Shown: positions 1 through 6,447, counted from the first letter of the stretch. The stretch is DNA of 8,776 nucleotides from Bacillota bacterium (GCA_020059765.1 JAGVBM010000299.1:1-8776); one strand, 5' to 3'. A program made the numbers and translations. The notes: a model not told the origin generated them from the sequence alone.

Positions 1-345
1 CAGCAGCGGAAGGCGTACGGCTTGCCGAATCTGCCGCAGATAATCGGGATTACCCTGAAAAAACTGCTCATCTGTCAATACGGAAACCGCATTGGCTCCA
101 GCGGTTTCATATTGCTTTGCAATCGCAACCGGGTCGAAATCAGGCCGGATCACGCCTTTGGAAGGTGAGGCCTTCTTAACTTCCGCAATCAGAGCCAACG
201 GTTCGCCCGCTGAACGCAGGAAAGCCGAGAATCCAAGCGTCTCGGGCATGCTTTTCATCTCCGATTCGGCTCGCCGCCAATCAAGGGTCTCGCGCAATCT
301 GGCCACTTCTTGTTGCTTGACTTGCACAATCCGGTCCAGAATCAT
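1..345 (-). CDS. trpC: Indole-3-glycerol phosphate synthase, N-terminal part
   Basis: This is the first 115 codons of a gene that runs off the left edge; the family is usually about 250-270 residues. The enzyme closes 1-(2-carboxyphenylamino)-1-deoxyribulose 5-phosphate into indole-3-glycerol phosphate in cytoplasmic tryptophan synthesis. The protein begins MILDRIVQVKQQEVARL. Around residues 53-68 it shows the family signature IAEVKKASPSKGVIRP, with the conserved catalytic and phosphate-contacting Lys/Ser stretch, followed by the YETAGANAVSVLTDEQFF segment of the second and third strands of the TIM barrel. The ATG at 345 overlaps the trpD stop codon (ATGA) and has AAAGGAG eight bases upstream, which fixes the start and implies translational coupling. 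No frameshift is seen in the visible part. Confidence 0.95.
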   Translation of the reverse strand, partial: MILDRIVQVKQQEVARLRETLDWRRAESEMKSMPETLGFSAFLRSAGEPLALIAEVKKASPSKGVIRPDFDPVAIAKQYETAGANAVSVLTDEQFFQGNPDYLRQIRQAVRLPLL

Positions 346-1370
346 GGCGCCAACTCCTTTCCATGCCGATGGGACACTTCCAGCAAACGTTGCAGCGTTG
401 CGTATGCTTTCCCCGAATCGATCATCGATTGCGCAATGGAAACACCTTCCTGCAATGACGATGCTTTTCCGAAGACATATATACTTGCGGCGGCGTTCAG
501 GACGACAACATCCCGGTAGGCCCCTTTTTCCCCAAGCAGGACGTTTCGCATAATCGAGGCATTATGTTCAGGAGCGCCACCTTCCATATCTGCCGCTGCA
601 TATACACCAAGTCCCAGTTCCTTCGGATCAATTTCGTATTGGAAGATCCGATTCTTCTTCAATTCGACCACCTGGGTGGGGCCAGTGACCGTGATTTCAT
701 CCAGACCGTCCGAACCGTGCACGACCATCACTCGTTCAGACCCCAACAGTTGCAGGACTTGTGCGACTTTTTCCAATAATAAAGGGGAAAATACGCCGAT
801 CACCTGACGTTTGGCGCCCGCCGGATTTGTCAGCGGCCCCAAAATATTAAACACCGTCTTAAATCCCAGTTCTTTTCGAGGAATCATCGCATGTTTCATC
901 GATTGATGATATAAAGGGGCAAACATGAAACATATGCCGGTTTCCCGCAAACACTCATTCGCATGGGCCGGAGTCAGCTCAATATTGACACCTAATGCTT
1001 GCAGCACGTCAGCACTTCCTGATTTTCCGCTGATCGCACGATTGCCGTGTTTGGCGATCGGAATCCCCGCTGCTGCTGTGACGAAAGCGGCCGCAGTGGA
1101 AACATTGAACTTTGAGATGCCGCTGCCGCCCGTTCCGCAAGTATCTAATACATCCGGTGCATCAATGATGCCAGATACCGCATGTTTGCGCATGCTGCGC
1201 ACCAGACCGGCAATTTCCTCCACCGTTTCTCCCTTCATGCGCAGCGCGGTCAAAAAACCGGCAATTTGTGAGACGGTTGCCTCGCCCTCCATAATTCGAT
1301 CCATCACTTGCTCCGCTTCCTCCATCGACAGATGGTTCCCCGCAATAATTCGTGACAAAATTGGTTTCAT
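342..1370 (-). CDS. trpD: Anthranilate phosphoribosyltransferase
   Basis: A 342-residue protein, normal for the family. It transfers phosphoribose from PRPP to anthranilate, the second committed step of tryptophan synthesis. Visible motifs are the PRPP-binding loop DTCGTGGSG (residues 76-84), the FNVST segment (88-92), KHGNR (107-111), SGKSGSADVL (114-123), anthranilate-site Arg165 in PRKELG, FNILGPLTNP (174-183) and the Mg-binding Asp224-Glu225 pair in DGLDEIT. The residue after GTGG is Ser83, where the family normally has Asp. The ATG at 1370 has AAAGGAG eight bases upstream. It is the first gene after the putative TRAP-controlled leader, where Bacillus would have trpE, and it overlaps trpC by four bases. 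Identity is secure; the effect of Ser83 is inference. Confidence 0.97.
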   Translation of the reverse strand: MKPILSRIIAGNHLSMEEAEQVMDRIMEGEATVSQIAGFLTALRMKGETVEEIAGLVRSMRKHAVSGIIDAPDVLDTCGTGGSGISKFNVSTAAAFVTAAAGIPIAKHGNRAISGKSGSADVLQALGVNIELTPAHANECLRETGICFMFAPLYHQSMKHAMIPRKELGFKTVFNILGPLTNPAGAKRQVIGVFSPLLLEKVAQVLQLLGSERVMVVHGSDGLDEITVTGPTQVVELKKNRIFQYEIDPKELGLGVYAAADMEGGAPEHNASIMRNVLLGEKGAYRDVVVLNAAASIYVFGKASSLQEGVSIAQSMIDSGKAYATLQRLLEVSHRHGKELAP

Positions 1371-1372
1371 TC

Positions 1373-1396
1373 TCAGCTCTCCTTTCTCGGCTTCAT
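1373..1396 (-). other. Seven-codon mini-ORF before trpD
   Basis: An ATG at 1396 with GAGGAG four to five bases upstream opens a frame encoding MKPRKES. It stops at a TGA two bases before the trpD start, and the trpD ribosome binding site lies inside it. It sits after the leader terminator, so it would be translated only on read-through transcripts. It could act as a translational coupler for trpD, be a remnant at the junction where trpE is missing, or arise by chance. No family can be assigned to so short a peptide. Confidence 0.3.
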
Positions 1397-1421
1397 GACT
1401 CTCCTCAGCTCAAACAGTTCC

Positions 1422-1455
1422 AAAAACAGGAAAAGGCCAGAGCACAGCTCTGACC
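1422..1455 (-). terminator. Intrinsic terminator of the trp leader
   Basis: In the RNA, GGUCAGAGC (1455-1447) pairs with GCUCUGGCC (1443-1435) around a UGU loop: nine continuous pairs with one U-G wobble. UUUU follows at 1434-1431 and a second UUUUU at 1426-1422. It lies about 60 bases before the trpD start and well after the aroH stop, so it would stop transcription from aroH or from the internal promoter before trpD. An upstream segment can pair with its 3' arm, which marks it as a conditional attenuator, not a plain end of operon. Confidence 0.85.
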
Positions 1456-1508
1456 CTGAAAAAACAGAAAGGAATAATCCAATCTCTGCTGTTCTCGGCT
1501 CCGCTCTG
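1438..1508 (-). promoter_or_regulatory. Candidate antiterminator of the trp leader
   Basis: RNA segment CAGAGCGGAGC (1508-1498) can pair with GCUGUGCUCUG (1448-1438) with ten of eleven positions matched, one being a G-U pair, and a single G-G mismatch. This uses the loop and the 3' arm of the terminator, so the two structures exclude each other. The upstream strand contains NAG triplets of the proposed TRAP site, so bound TRAP would block this pairing and allow termination. The pairing was found by eye and no folding energy was computed. Confidence 0.65.
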
Positions 1509-1553
1509 CTGCTGCTGCGAGATGTCCCCCGCAGCAAATCTGAATCTCATCTC
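1484..1553 (-). promoter_or_regulatory. Candidate TRAP-binding site (NAG triplet array)
   Basis: Read as RNA, NAG triplets occur at 1553-1551 (GAG), 1548-1546 (GAG), 1542-1540 (CAG), 1517-1515 (CAG), 1511-1509 (CAG), 1506-1504 (GAG), 1501-1499 (GAG), 1496-1494 (GAG), 1491-1489 (CAG) and 1486-1484 (GAG). Spacers are two or three bases except for one 22-base gap, and the last six triplets keep an exact five-base period. This is the known recognition pattern of the 11-subunit TRAP protein, which binds about 9-11 (G/U/A/C)AG triplets when tryptophan is plentiful. The 22-base gap can take part in either of two hairpins: GCUGCG/CGCAGC (1535-1530 with 1519-1514) or GAGAUG/CAUCUC (1553-1548 with 1524-1519). 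The latter resembles a 5' stem-loop. The TRAP gene itself (mtrB) is not in the window. Confidence 0.7.
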
Positions 1554-1559
1554 TTCCAA

Positions 1560-1589
1560 AGTGTACATTGGAGCTGCAGAAAGCGTCAA
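1560..1589 (-). promoter_or_regulatory. Possible internal promoter for the trp genes
   Basis: TTGACG (1589-1584) overlaps the aroH stop codon. It is followed after 18 bases by TACACT (1565-1560), a five-of-six and four-of-six match to the sigma-A consensus. A start near 1555-1553 would place the first NAG triplet at the very 5' end and give a terminated leader of roughly 120 bases, similar in scale to the Bacillus trp leader. The -10 match is moderate, so transcription arriving from aroH may be the main source. Confidence 0.45.
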
Positions 1590-1966
1590 GATTTCTTTTC
1601 GTCGCGTACAGCCAGGTCGGGTCGTAACCCGGCTGCTCTCCGCAAATAGACATGCTTGATGTCGTTCTGCGAACGCTCCGTTGCAACGTGAATCAAGACG
1701 CGAATGCATTTTTCAATACTGTTCGGTACCGGAATTTCCCGGGCGCATAGGGTGGGGACAAGTTCCCAACCGGGAATGGTTCGGATCGCCAAGGCTGGAA
1801 ATGCCGCATTCAGATCATCGGTCAGGGTGGCGAAAACAGATGCGACATCTTCCGGTTCCACATTGTTGACAGAGATGATTTGATCCAACAGTTCCCTTGT
1901 GGCCTGATAAATTTCCGTTTCCGAGTTCTCTTCGACTGTTGTCGCTCCGCGAATGCCGCGTATCAT
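1586..1966 (-). CDS. aroH: Chorismate mutase, monofunctional AroH class
   Basis: A 126-residue protein that rearranges chorismate to prephenate, committing it to phenylalanine and tyrosine. It aligns along its whole length with the Bacillus AroH fold (pseudo-alpha/beta barrel trimer). It opens MIRGIRGATTVEE and keeps Arg6, Cys74, Glu77, Arg89, Tyr107 and Arg115, which match active-site residues Arg7, Cys75, Glu78, Arg90, Tyr108 and Arg116 of the B. subtilis enzyme with an offset of one. The ATG at 1966 overlaps the aroB stop (ATGA) and has AGGGGGAG just upstream, so it is likely coupled to aroB. In Bacillus the next gene is trpE; here it is the trp leader and then trpD. Confidence 0.97.
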   Translation of the reverse strand: MIRGIRGATTVEENSETEIYQATRELLDQIISVNNVEPEDVASVFATLTDDLNAAFPALAIRTIPGWELVPTLCAREIPVPNSIEKCIRVLIHVATERSQNDIKHVYLRRAAGLRPDLAVRDEKKS

Positions 1967-3078
1967 TCTTGGCTCCCCCTCAACTCGGCCAGCTTAGTCA
2001 CGATCCATTTTTCTGTTACATCGCTCACAGTCTCGACGTGACCGATGCCGGATGTCAGGACAAACGCCAATTTCCCGCCGGCGGCTTTCTTATCGTGTTT
2101 CATCGATTCCAACAGGTCCTTCGCGTCCAGATTGTCGGGAATGGTGATCGGAAGTCCTGTCCTCATCAGCAGAGAGCGGATCCGTTCCACCGTTATTCTG
2201 TCACATCGTCCCAATGCAAACGAAAGTTCGGCTGCATACACCATGCCAATCGAGACCGCTTCGCCATGGGTGTATGTCCCATACTGGGACAAAGCCTCAA
2301 TCGCATGTCCCAACGTATGACCAAAGTTCAGAATCGCGCGCAGGTTTTGTTCCGTTTCATCTTTTGCGACGACTGCCGCTTTAATTTCGCACGACCGAGC
2401 CAGCATTTCGCCGATGACGTCCGTTTTCAGCGCCAGCAGATCATCCAGATGGAATTCGAACCAGGAAAAAAATTCCACATCCCAAATGATCCCGTGTTTG
2501 ATCACTTCCGCCATTCCGGAACGCACTTCCCGCAGAGGCAAAGTCTGCAGACTGGAAGTATCGTAAACAACCAGCTTCGGCTGATGAAAAGCACCGATCA
2601 TGTTTTTACCCTGCGGATGATTGACAGCCACTTTGCCGCCGACCGAACTGTCATGGGCCAATACTGTGGTCGGCAGTTGAATGAAACGGATTCCCCGCAT
2701 ATAAGTCGCAGCGACAAATCCCGCCAAGTCACCGACAACTCCTCCACCCAGTGCAAAAATGACAGATTGCCGATCCAGTCCCGCCTGGAACGCACGATCA
2801 AACACCTTTGCGGCTTCCGAGTAATTTTTCGAGGATTCACCGGCACGAATCACCATGTCCGTCACCCGATAACCGGCTCGCTCTAAGGAAGCTCGTGTCC
2901 GTTCCAGATGACCGGCTGCCGCCACATGATCATCTGTCACCAACAATACGGCAGAACCGGTTGGAATGTGCACTTGCTTGGCAAGCTCGCCCGTCTGCAG
3001 CAACAAACCGTCGCCGATCAGAATCGAATAGCTGCGCTCCCCCAATTCCACTCTCACTTCTCTCGCCGCTATGCTCAT
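1963..3078 (-). CDS. aroB: 3-Dehydroquinate synthase
   Basis: A 371-residue cytoplasmic, NAD- and zinc-dependent enzyme that cyclises DAHP to 3-dehydroquinate, the second step of the shikimate pathway. Motifs are GESSK (80-84) and ALGGGVVGDLAGFVAATYMRG (109-129) for NAD binding, then PTTVLAHDSSVGGKVAVNHP (136-155). Zinc ligands are Glu191 (MAEVIKHG), His254 (NFGHTLGH) and His271 (HGEAVSIGM). The LAHDSSVGG form is the one usual in Bacillales. The ATG at 3078 shares ATGA with the aroC stop, and its own stop overlaps aroH in the same way, so aroC-aroB-aroH should be one translationally coupled unit. No missing residue or frame disruption is seen. Confidence 0.97.
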   Translation of the reverse strand: MSIAAREVRVELGERSYSILIGDGLLLQTGELAKQVHIPTGSAVLLVTDDHVAAAGHLERTRASLERAGYRVTDMVIRAGESSKNYSEAAKVFDRAFQAGLDRQSVIFALGGGVVGDLAGFVAATYMRGIRFIQLPTTVLAHDSSVGGKVAVNHPQGKNMIGAFHQPKLVVYDTSSLQTLPLREVRSGMAEVIKHGIIWDVEFFSWFEFHLDDLLALKTDVIGEMLARSCEIKAAVVAKDETEQNLRAILNFGHTLGHAIEALSQYGTYTHGEAVSIGMVYAAELSFALGRCDRITVERIRSLLMRTGLPITIPDNLDAKDLLESMKHDKKAAGGKLAFVLTSGIGHVETVSDVTEKWIVTKLAELRGSQE

Positions 3079-4235
3079 CGTTTTGCCACCATCGACATGT
3101 AATTTTGATAGTTCGCCTGAATCTCCTGCAGCGAATCGCCGCCGAATTTCTCAAGGAACGCCGATGCAATGACCCAGGCGGCAACCGCTTCACCCACTAC
3201 GGCCGCTGCCGGCACAGCCACTACATCCGATCGTTCAATACTCGCGGCAAAAGGTTCTTTAGTTTGCATATCCACGCTTTGCAGAGGTTGGTAAAGAGTG
3301 GGGATCGGCTTCATGGCAGCACGCACCACGATGGGCTGTCCGTTTGAAATTCCGCCTTCAATTCCGCCTGCACCGTTTGAATCTCTCCAATATCCTTGTT
3401 CTTTCGAGTAAAAAATTTCGTCATGCACTTCCGAGCCTGGTCGTCTTGCCGCTGCAAATCCCATTCCGATTTCAACGCCTTTGATCGCCTGAATGCCGAC
3501 CAACGCTCCCGCCAAACGGCTATCCAACCGACGATCCGGCATCGAATAAGAGCCGAGTCCAATCGGCACCCCCGTTACAATCACCTCAAACACTCCACCC
3601 AAGGAATTGCCCTCTTTTCGGGTCCGTTTGATCAATTCGATGATTTCCGCCTCTTTGTCCGAATTCGCCACACGTACTTGCGATTGTTCCGCCCGTTCGG
3701 CAATTTCCTCGATCGTGCCGGAAACGTCACCTGCATGAATTCCGCCAATTTCCACCACATGACTGTAAACATGAATGGCAAACTGCTCCAGCAGTTGTCT
3801 GGCTGCAGAACCGATGGCAACCAATGTCGCCGTGTTTCGGGCACTGGCCCGTTCCAGTACATTTCGAATGTCCTGCTGATCGTATTTGATCGCGCCCGCC
3901 AAATCCGCATGGCCGGGCCGCGGTTTCGTTACCGTTTCCAAATCTGACGGCGGTTCGCCTTGCACGGACATGCGGCTCTCCCAATTGTTCCAATCCCGAT
4001 TGGCAACCACTAACGTGACTGGCGTTCCCAGTGTATGACCAAAACGAACCCCGCTGCCAATCGCAACCTGGTCTGTTTCAATCTTCATTCTTCCGCCGCG
4101 CCCGTATCCTTGTTGTCGTCTCCACAATTGATGGTTGATCTTCTCTGTCGACAATGGGAGATTGGCCGGCAGTCCTTCGACTATTGCCGTCAACTGTGGT
4201 CCGTGTGATTCTCCTGCAGTCAAATAACGCAACAT
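3075..4235 (-). CDS. aroC: Chorismate synthase
   Basis: A 386-residue enzyme that converts EPSP (5-enolpyruvylshikimate 3-phosphate) to chorismate using reduced FMN. I chose the ATG at 4235 because MLRYLTAGESHGPQLT is the standard family N-terminus and AGGGGGA lies about seven bases upstream; the frame also extends to a GTG at 4274 without family similarity. Visible motifs are GESHGP with catalytic His11, GYGRGGRMKIETD (43-55), RPGHADLAGAIKYDQ with catalytic His109 (106-120), and SARNT (131-135), plus DRRLDSRLAG and the C-terminal SDVVAVPAAAVVGEA. SARNT has Asn where many homologues have Glu (SARET), a position the signature allows to vary. It is the first gene of the aro-trp block, after its own promoter; B. 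subtilis calls the same gene aroF. Confidence 0.97.
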   Translation of the reverse strand: MLRYLTAGESHGPQLTAIVEGLPANLPLSTEKINHQLWRRQQGYGRGGRMKIETDQVAIGSGVRFGHTLGTPVTLVVANRDWNNWESRMSVQGEPPSDLETVTKPRPGHADLAGAIKYDQQDIRNVLERASARNTATLVAIGSAARQLLEQFAIHVYSHVVEIGGIHAGDVSGTIEEIAERAEQSQVRVANSDKEAEIIELIKRTRKEGNSLGGVFEVIVTGVPIGLGSYSMPDRRLDSRLAGALVGIQAIKGVEIGMGFAAARRPGSEVHDEIFYSKEQGYWRDSNGAGGIEGGISNGQPIVVRAAMKPIPTLYQPLQSVDMQTKEPFAASIERSDVVAVPAAAVVGEAVAAWVIASAFLEKFGGDSLQEIQANYQNYMSMVAKR

Positions 4236-4240
4236 AAGGT

Positions 4241-4282
4241 TCCCCCTCACTCCTATCACTTGCAACGGGGGCACTTCCCCGT
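4241..4282 (-). promoter_or_regulatory. aroC leader hairpin that may compete for the ribosome binding site
   Basis: In the RNA, ACGGGG (4282-4277) can pair with CCCCGU (4270-4265) around a six-base loop. There is no U-run after it, so it is not a terminator. The CCCCC at 4271-4267 could instead pair with GGGGG of the aroC ribosome binding site (4246-4242). The upstream G-run and the ribosome binding site therefore compete for the same C-run, which could tune aroC translation. This rests on complementarity only. Confidence 0.3.
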
Positions 4283-4288
4283 GTTCAT
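4256..4288 (-). other. Ten-codon micro-ORF in the aroC leader
   Basis: The frame encodes MNTGKCPRCK and ends about 20 bases before the aroC ATG. AAAAGG lies directly against its ATG, closer than a usual ribosome binding site. Its CPRC sequence is a Cys-x-x-Cys pair, which is eye-catching but carries little weight at this length. Its codons overlap the leader hairpin at 4265-4282. It may be chance. Confidence 0.15.
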
Positions 4289-4336
4289 CCTTTTGTTTCT
4301 CGCTTTCACACTGTACAGCGATTAAGTGTTTAAAAC

Positions 4337-4365
4337 ATTATAAATGAGATATCGCCAGAAAACAA
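4337..4365 (-). promoter_or_regulatory. aroC: Sigma-A-type promoter of the aroC operon
   Basis: A perfect TATAAT (4342-4337) is preceded after 17 bases by TTGTTT (4365-4360), a three-of-six -35 match. The region around it is AT-rich. It lies between the terminator of the peptidase operon and aroC, which separates the two transcription units. Transcription would start near 4330 and give a 5' leader of about 95 bases. No T-box or other riboswitch core is recognisable in that leader. Confidence 0.7.
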
Positions 4366-4383
4366 TGAAAAAACACGAAAATG

Positions 4384-4411
4384 AAAAAACGCTCAAAGAA
4401 AATTTGAGCGT
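4384..4411 (-). terminator. Intrinsic terminator of the M42 peptidase operon
   Basis: RNA ACGCUCAAA (4411-4403) pairs perfectly with UUUGAGCGU (4397-4389) around a five-base loop and runs into six U residues (4389-4384, the first of which pairs in the stem). It begins 12 bases after the stop codon of the last peptidase gene. The upstream arm with its A-run is present twice in tandem (13-base units at 4399-4411 and 4412-4424), so the 3' arm has two possible partners. Confidence 0.9.
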
Positions 4412-4424
4412 AAAATTTGAGCGT
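4399..4424. repeat. Tandem 13-base duplication of the terminator arm
   Basis: The plus strand reads AAAATTTGAGCGT twice without a gap (4399-4411 and 4412-4424). The second unit reaches the last base of the preceding gene's TGA stop. It looks like a local slippage duplication and leaves the terminator intact. Confidence 0.8.
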
Positions 4425-5425
4425 CAAGTCGTGTGATACCGGCGAAGCGTTTCCAATACCAGACGGGATGCATGCTCCACATCCCGCAAGTCCACAACTT
4501 GCGACGGGGTAGACAAATAGCGTACTGGAACGGAAACGGCACCGACAGGAATTCCGTCACGTGAAAGCAGGATGGCACCCGCATCGCTGGCCTGATCCGC
4601 CGATACCTCCAGTTGATACGGAAGTTGATGCTGCTCTGCCGTTTCCATCAGCATGTCCTTGATAAACGGCGGAACAATGATGCCTCTGTCCATGATTTTG
4701 ATTGCCGGTCCTTTCCCGAGGACGAGATTGCTGCGCTCCGCCTTGGGTGTGTCTCCCGCTTTCGCACTTCCCACCGTCAATGCAAAATCGGCCTCCGACT
4801 GAAACGCGGCCGGCTTGATGCCGCGAGAACCCGGTTCTTTTTGCACAGAGAAGACAATTTGCAAATCGTGCGGATAAGCTTCCAGTTTTCGCAAAACATC
4901 GACCAAAACCGCACATCCCACTCGACTGCTGAGAGCTTTGCCGGCGAGGCGAAACTCCCCGAGTTCGAATGATCCTCTGTCAATGACTCCCGCCGTCCCA
5001 ACGGGAATGAGAGACTCAGCGTCCGCTTTCGATTCGGCCCCAATGTCGACAAATAAATCGGCAAACGTGACATCTTTCAAGGACTTGCCGGCTTCCACAC
5101 CGACAACGCCCCAAACCCGATTGACAAACCGGACCCGTTCGCCAATCAGTCCGGCGACTGAAATGTCTCCGATCGGCACGATCCTGACAAACCCGTTGGC
5201 CTCTACATGCAGCGCCATGATCCCCGGTTCGTCCATGTTGGCCGACAGCGTCACTGTTTTACCTGTATTCGCAATGCCTTTCTTGAAAGCGATCAAATTT
5301 CCCAGCACATCCACATGCCATTCATCCGCAAAGGGTTGAATCAGTTCCGCCAGGATATCCCGTACGTGAGTTTCCGAGCCGGAAGGACCTGATGCCACCG
5401 CCAGCTTGCTGATCCATTCTTTCAT
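4424..5425 (-). CDS. M42-family peptidase paralogue lacking the catalytic centre (probable pseudoenzyme)
   Basis: A 333-residue protein with the full M42 (TET-like aminopeptidase) framework: GPSGSE near the N-terminus, LSANMDEPG (60-68), GKALSSRVGCAV (162-173), SVQKEPGSRG (193-202), SDAGAILL (280-287) and PVRYLSTPSQ (300-309). The five metal ligands of the family are His, Asp, Glu, Asp/Glu and His. Here they read Asn63, Ser166, Glu197, Gly219 and Ser305, so only one is left. The general base Glu is Lys196. Asp65, which helps position the ligands, remains. The two upstream paralogues keep all of these residues. The frame is uninterrupted, with a strong AGGAGG site and an ATGA overlap with the preceding gene, which argues against a decaying gene. 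By inference it is a structural or regulatory partner of the active paralogues, or a binding protein. Confidence 0.9.
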   Translation of the reverse strand: MKEWISKLAVASGPSGSETHVRDILAELIQPFADEWHVDVLGNLIAFKKGIANTGKTVTLSANMDEPGIMALHVEANGFVRIVPIGDISVAGLIGERVRFVNRVWGVVGVEAGKSLKDVTFADLFVDIGAESKADAESLIPVGTAGVIDRGSFELGEFRLAGKALSSRVGCAVLVDVLRKLEAYPHDLQIVFSVQKEPGSRGIKPAAFQSEADFALTVGSAKAGDTPKAERSNLVLGKGPAIKIMDRGIIVPPFIKDMLMETAEQHQLPYQLEVSADQASDAGAILLSRDGIPVGAVSVPVRYLSTPSQVVDLRDVEHASRLVLETLRRYHTT

Positions 5426-6447
5426 ACTTGCAGGCCTCCTTTTTCCACACTTCGCAAAAACGCTTCCACAAGCCGAATCGTATTCTCATAGTCATCCAGA
5501 CTGATCATCTGGGAAGGTGCGTGGATATATCGGGTTGGCACCGAGACGGCCCCTGTCAGAATTCCGTTCCGGGCAAGATGAACGCGGCCCGCATCATTCC
5601 CTCCGCCTGAAACACGTCTGTATTGACAGGGTATCTTGGCCGATTCTGCCGTTTGCACCAAATGTTCCAACATCTTGCGGTTGGCAATCGTCGAAGAATC
5701 AATGACCGAAATGGCAGGCCCTTTTCCCATCACTGTCCCTGTTCCGTGTTCCGGTGCGTCGATCACATCAAAACAAACCGTGCCTTCCAGAATCAGAGCC
5801 ATATCAGGGTTTACTCGGTACGCCACAGGGCCCGCTCCGCGAAGACCGATTTCTTCTTGCACGGTAAACGCATAGATAACCGGAATATCAAAGGTTTTCC
5901 GGATAGTTTCGATCAACACGCCGCAACCGACCCGGTTATCAAACGATTTTCCTTTCGCGCGGCGTTCTCCGATTTCCTGATATTCTGTCATGAATACGGC
6001 CGTGTCCCCGGGAGAAACCGCCTTTTCCGCCTCTTCTTTACTGCGGGCGCCGATATCGATATACATCTGGTCAAGCCCGATCGGTTTTTCCCGTTCTGAT
6101 TGGGTTTGCAGGTGAATCGCCTTGGCACCGATCACTCCTGCAATTTTTTGTTTGCCTACAGATACCGGTTTTGATACAAGGATACGCGGATCTACGCCGC
6201 CAATCGGCCGAAATTTAAGCAGCCCATTTTCTTCGATATGAACGATCATCAAACTGACTTCGTCCATATGAGCAGACAGCATGACACGAGGACCTGGCTT
6301 GGATTCTCCCGTTTCGACAATCAGACTGCCCAGCGGATCTGTATACACTCGGTCGGCGTAAGGACGGACTTCTTCATAGATCAGCCGGCGAATTTCGTCT
6401 TCAAACCCGGACGGGCCCATCGCTTCCGTCAATCGTTTAAGTAGCAT
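5422..6447 (-). CDS. M42-family metallo-aminopeptidase (second paralogue)
   Basis: A 341-residue cytoplasmic enzyme. M42 peptidases remove N-terminal residues from peptides and usually assemble as tetrahedral dodecamers; some relatives were misnamed endoglucanases. It keeps every expected residue: His60 and Asp62 in SAHMDEVS, Asp170 in GKSFDNRVG, the general base Glu198 and ligand Glu199 in TVQEEIGLRG, Glu221 in LILEGTV (Glu in place of the Asp seen in the next paralogue), and His309 in PTRYIHAPSQ. SGGGNDAGRVH (280-290) is the usual substrate-side loop. The ATG at 6447 follows GGAGGG by six bases and overlaps the preceding gene by 19 bases, and the 3' end overlaps the next gene as ATGA. Substrate preference cannot be read from the sequence. 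Confidence 0.95.
   Translation of the reverse strand: MLLKRLTEAMGPSGFEDEIRRLIYEEVRPYADRVYTDPLGSLIVETGESKPGPRVMLSAHMDEVSLMIVHIEENGLLKFRPIGGVDPRILVSKPVSVGKQKIAGVIGAKAIHLQTQSEREKPIGLDQMYIDIGARSKEEAEKAVSPGDTAVFMTEYQEIGERRAKGKSFDNRVGCGVLIETIRKTFDIPVIYAFTVQEEIGLRGAGPVAYRVNPDMALILEGTVCFDVIDAPEHGTGTVMGKGPAISVIDSSTIANRKMLEHLVQTAESAKIPCQYRRVSGGGNDAGRVHLARNGILTGAVSVPTRYIHAPSQMISLDDYENTIRLVEAFLRSVEKGGLQV

Noticed and set aside
925..1398. Plus-strand open frame opposite trpD
   Set aside because: It is a shadow of trpD with no recognisable domain; trpD has every expected motif.
1506..1517. CAG trinucleotide microsatellite (four copies)
   Set aside because: The units are part of a longer NAG pattern with two- and three-base spacers, so a simple slippage repeat is a less complete explanation.
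1410..1550. A 46-codon frame in the trp leader with two Trp codons, as a ribosome-based leader peptide
   Set aside because: The ATG lies almost on top of its poor ribosome binding site, the two Trp codons are far apart, and the frame runs through the terminator. The NAG array explains the region better.
1371..1585. T-box riboswitch in the aroH-trpD gap
   Set aside because: No AGGGUGGNACCGCG-like T-box sequence is present and the leader is short for that class.
1897..2886. A 329-codon plus-strand open frame over aroB
   Set aside because: It lies antisense to a complete, motif-rich aroB, resembles no family, and has no plausible operon context. Long antisense frames are expected opposite such genes.
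4236..4274. GTG start for chorismate synthase at 4274
   Set aside because: The added residues lack family similarity, and the ATG at 4235 has a strong ribosome binding site and the canonical N-terminus.
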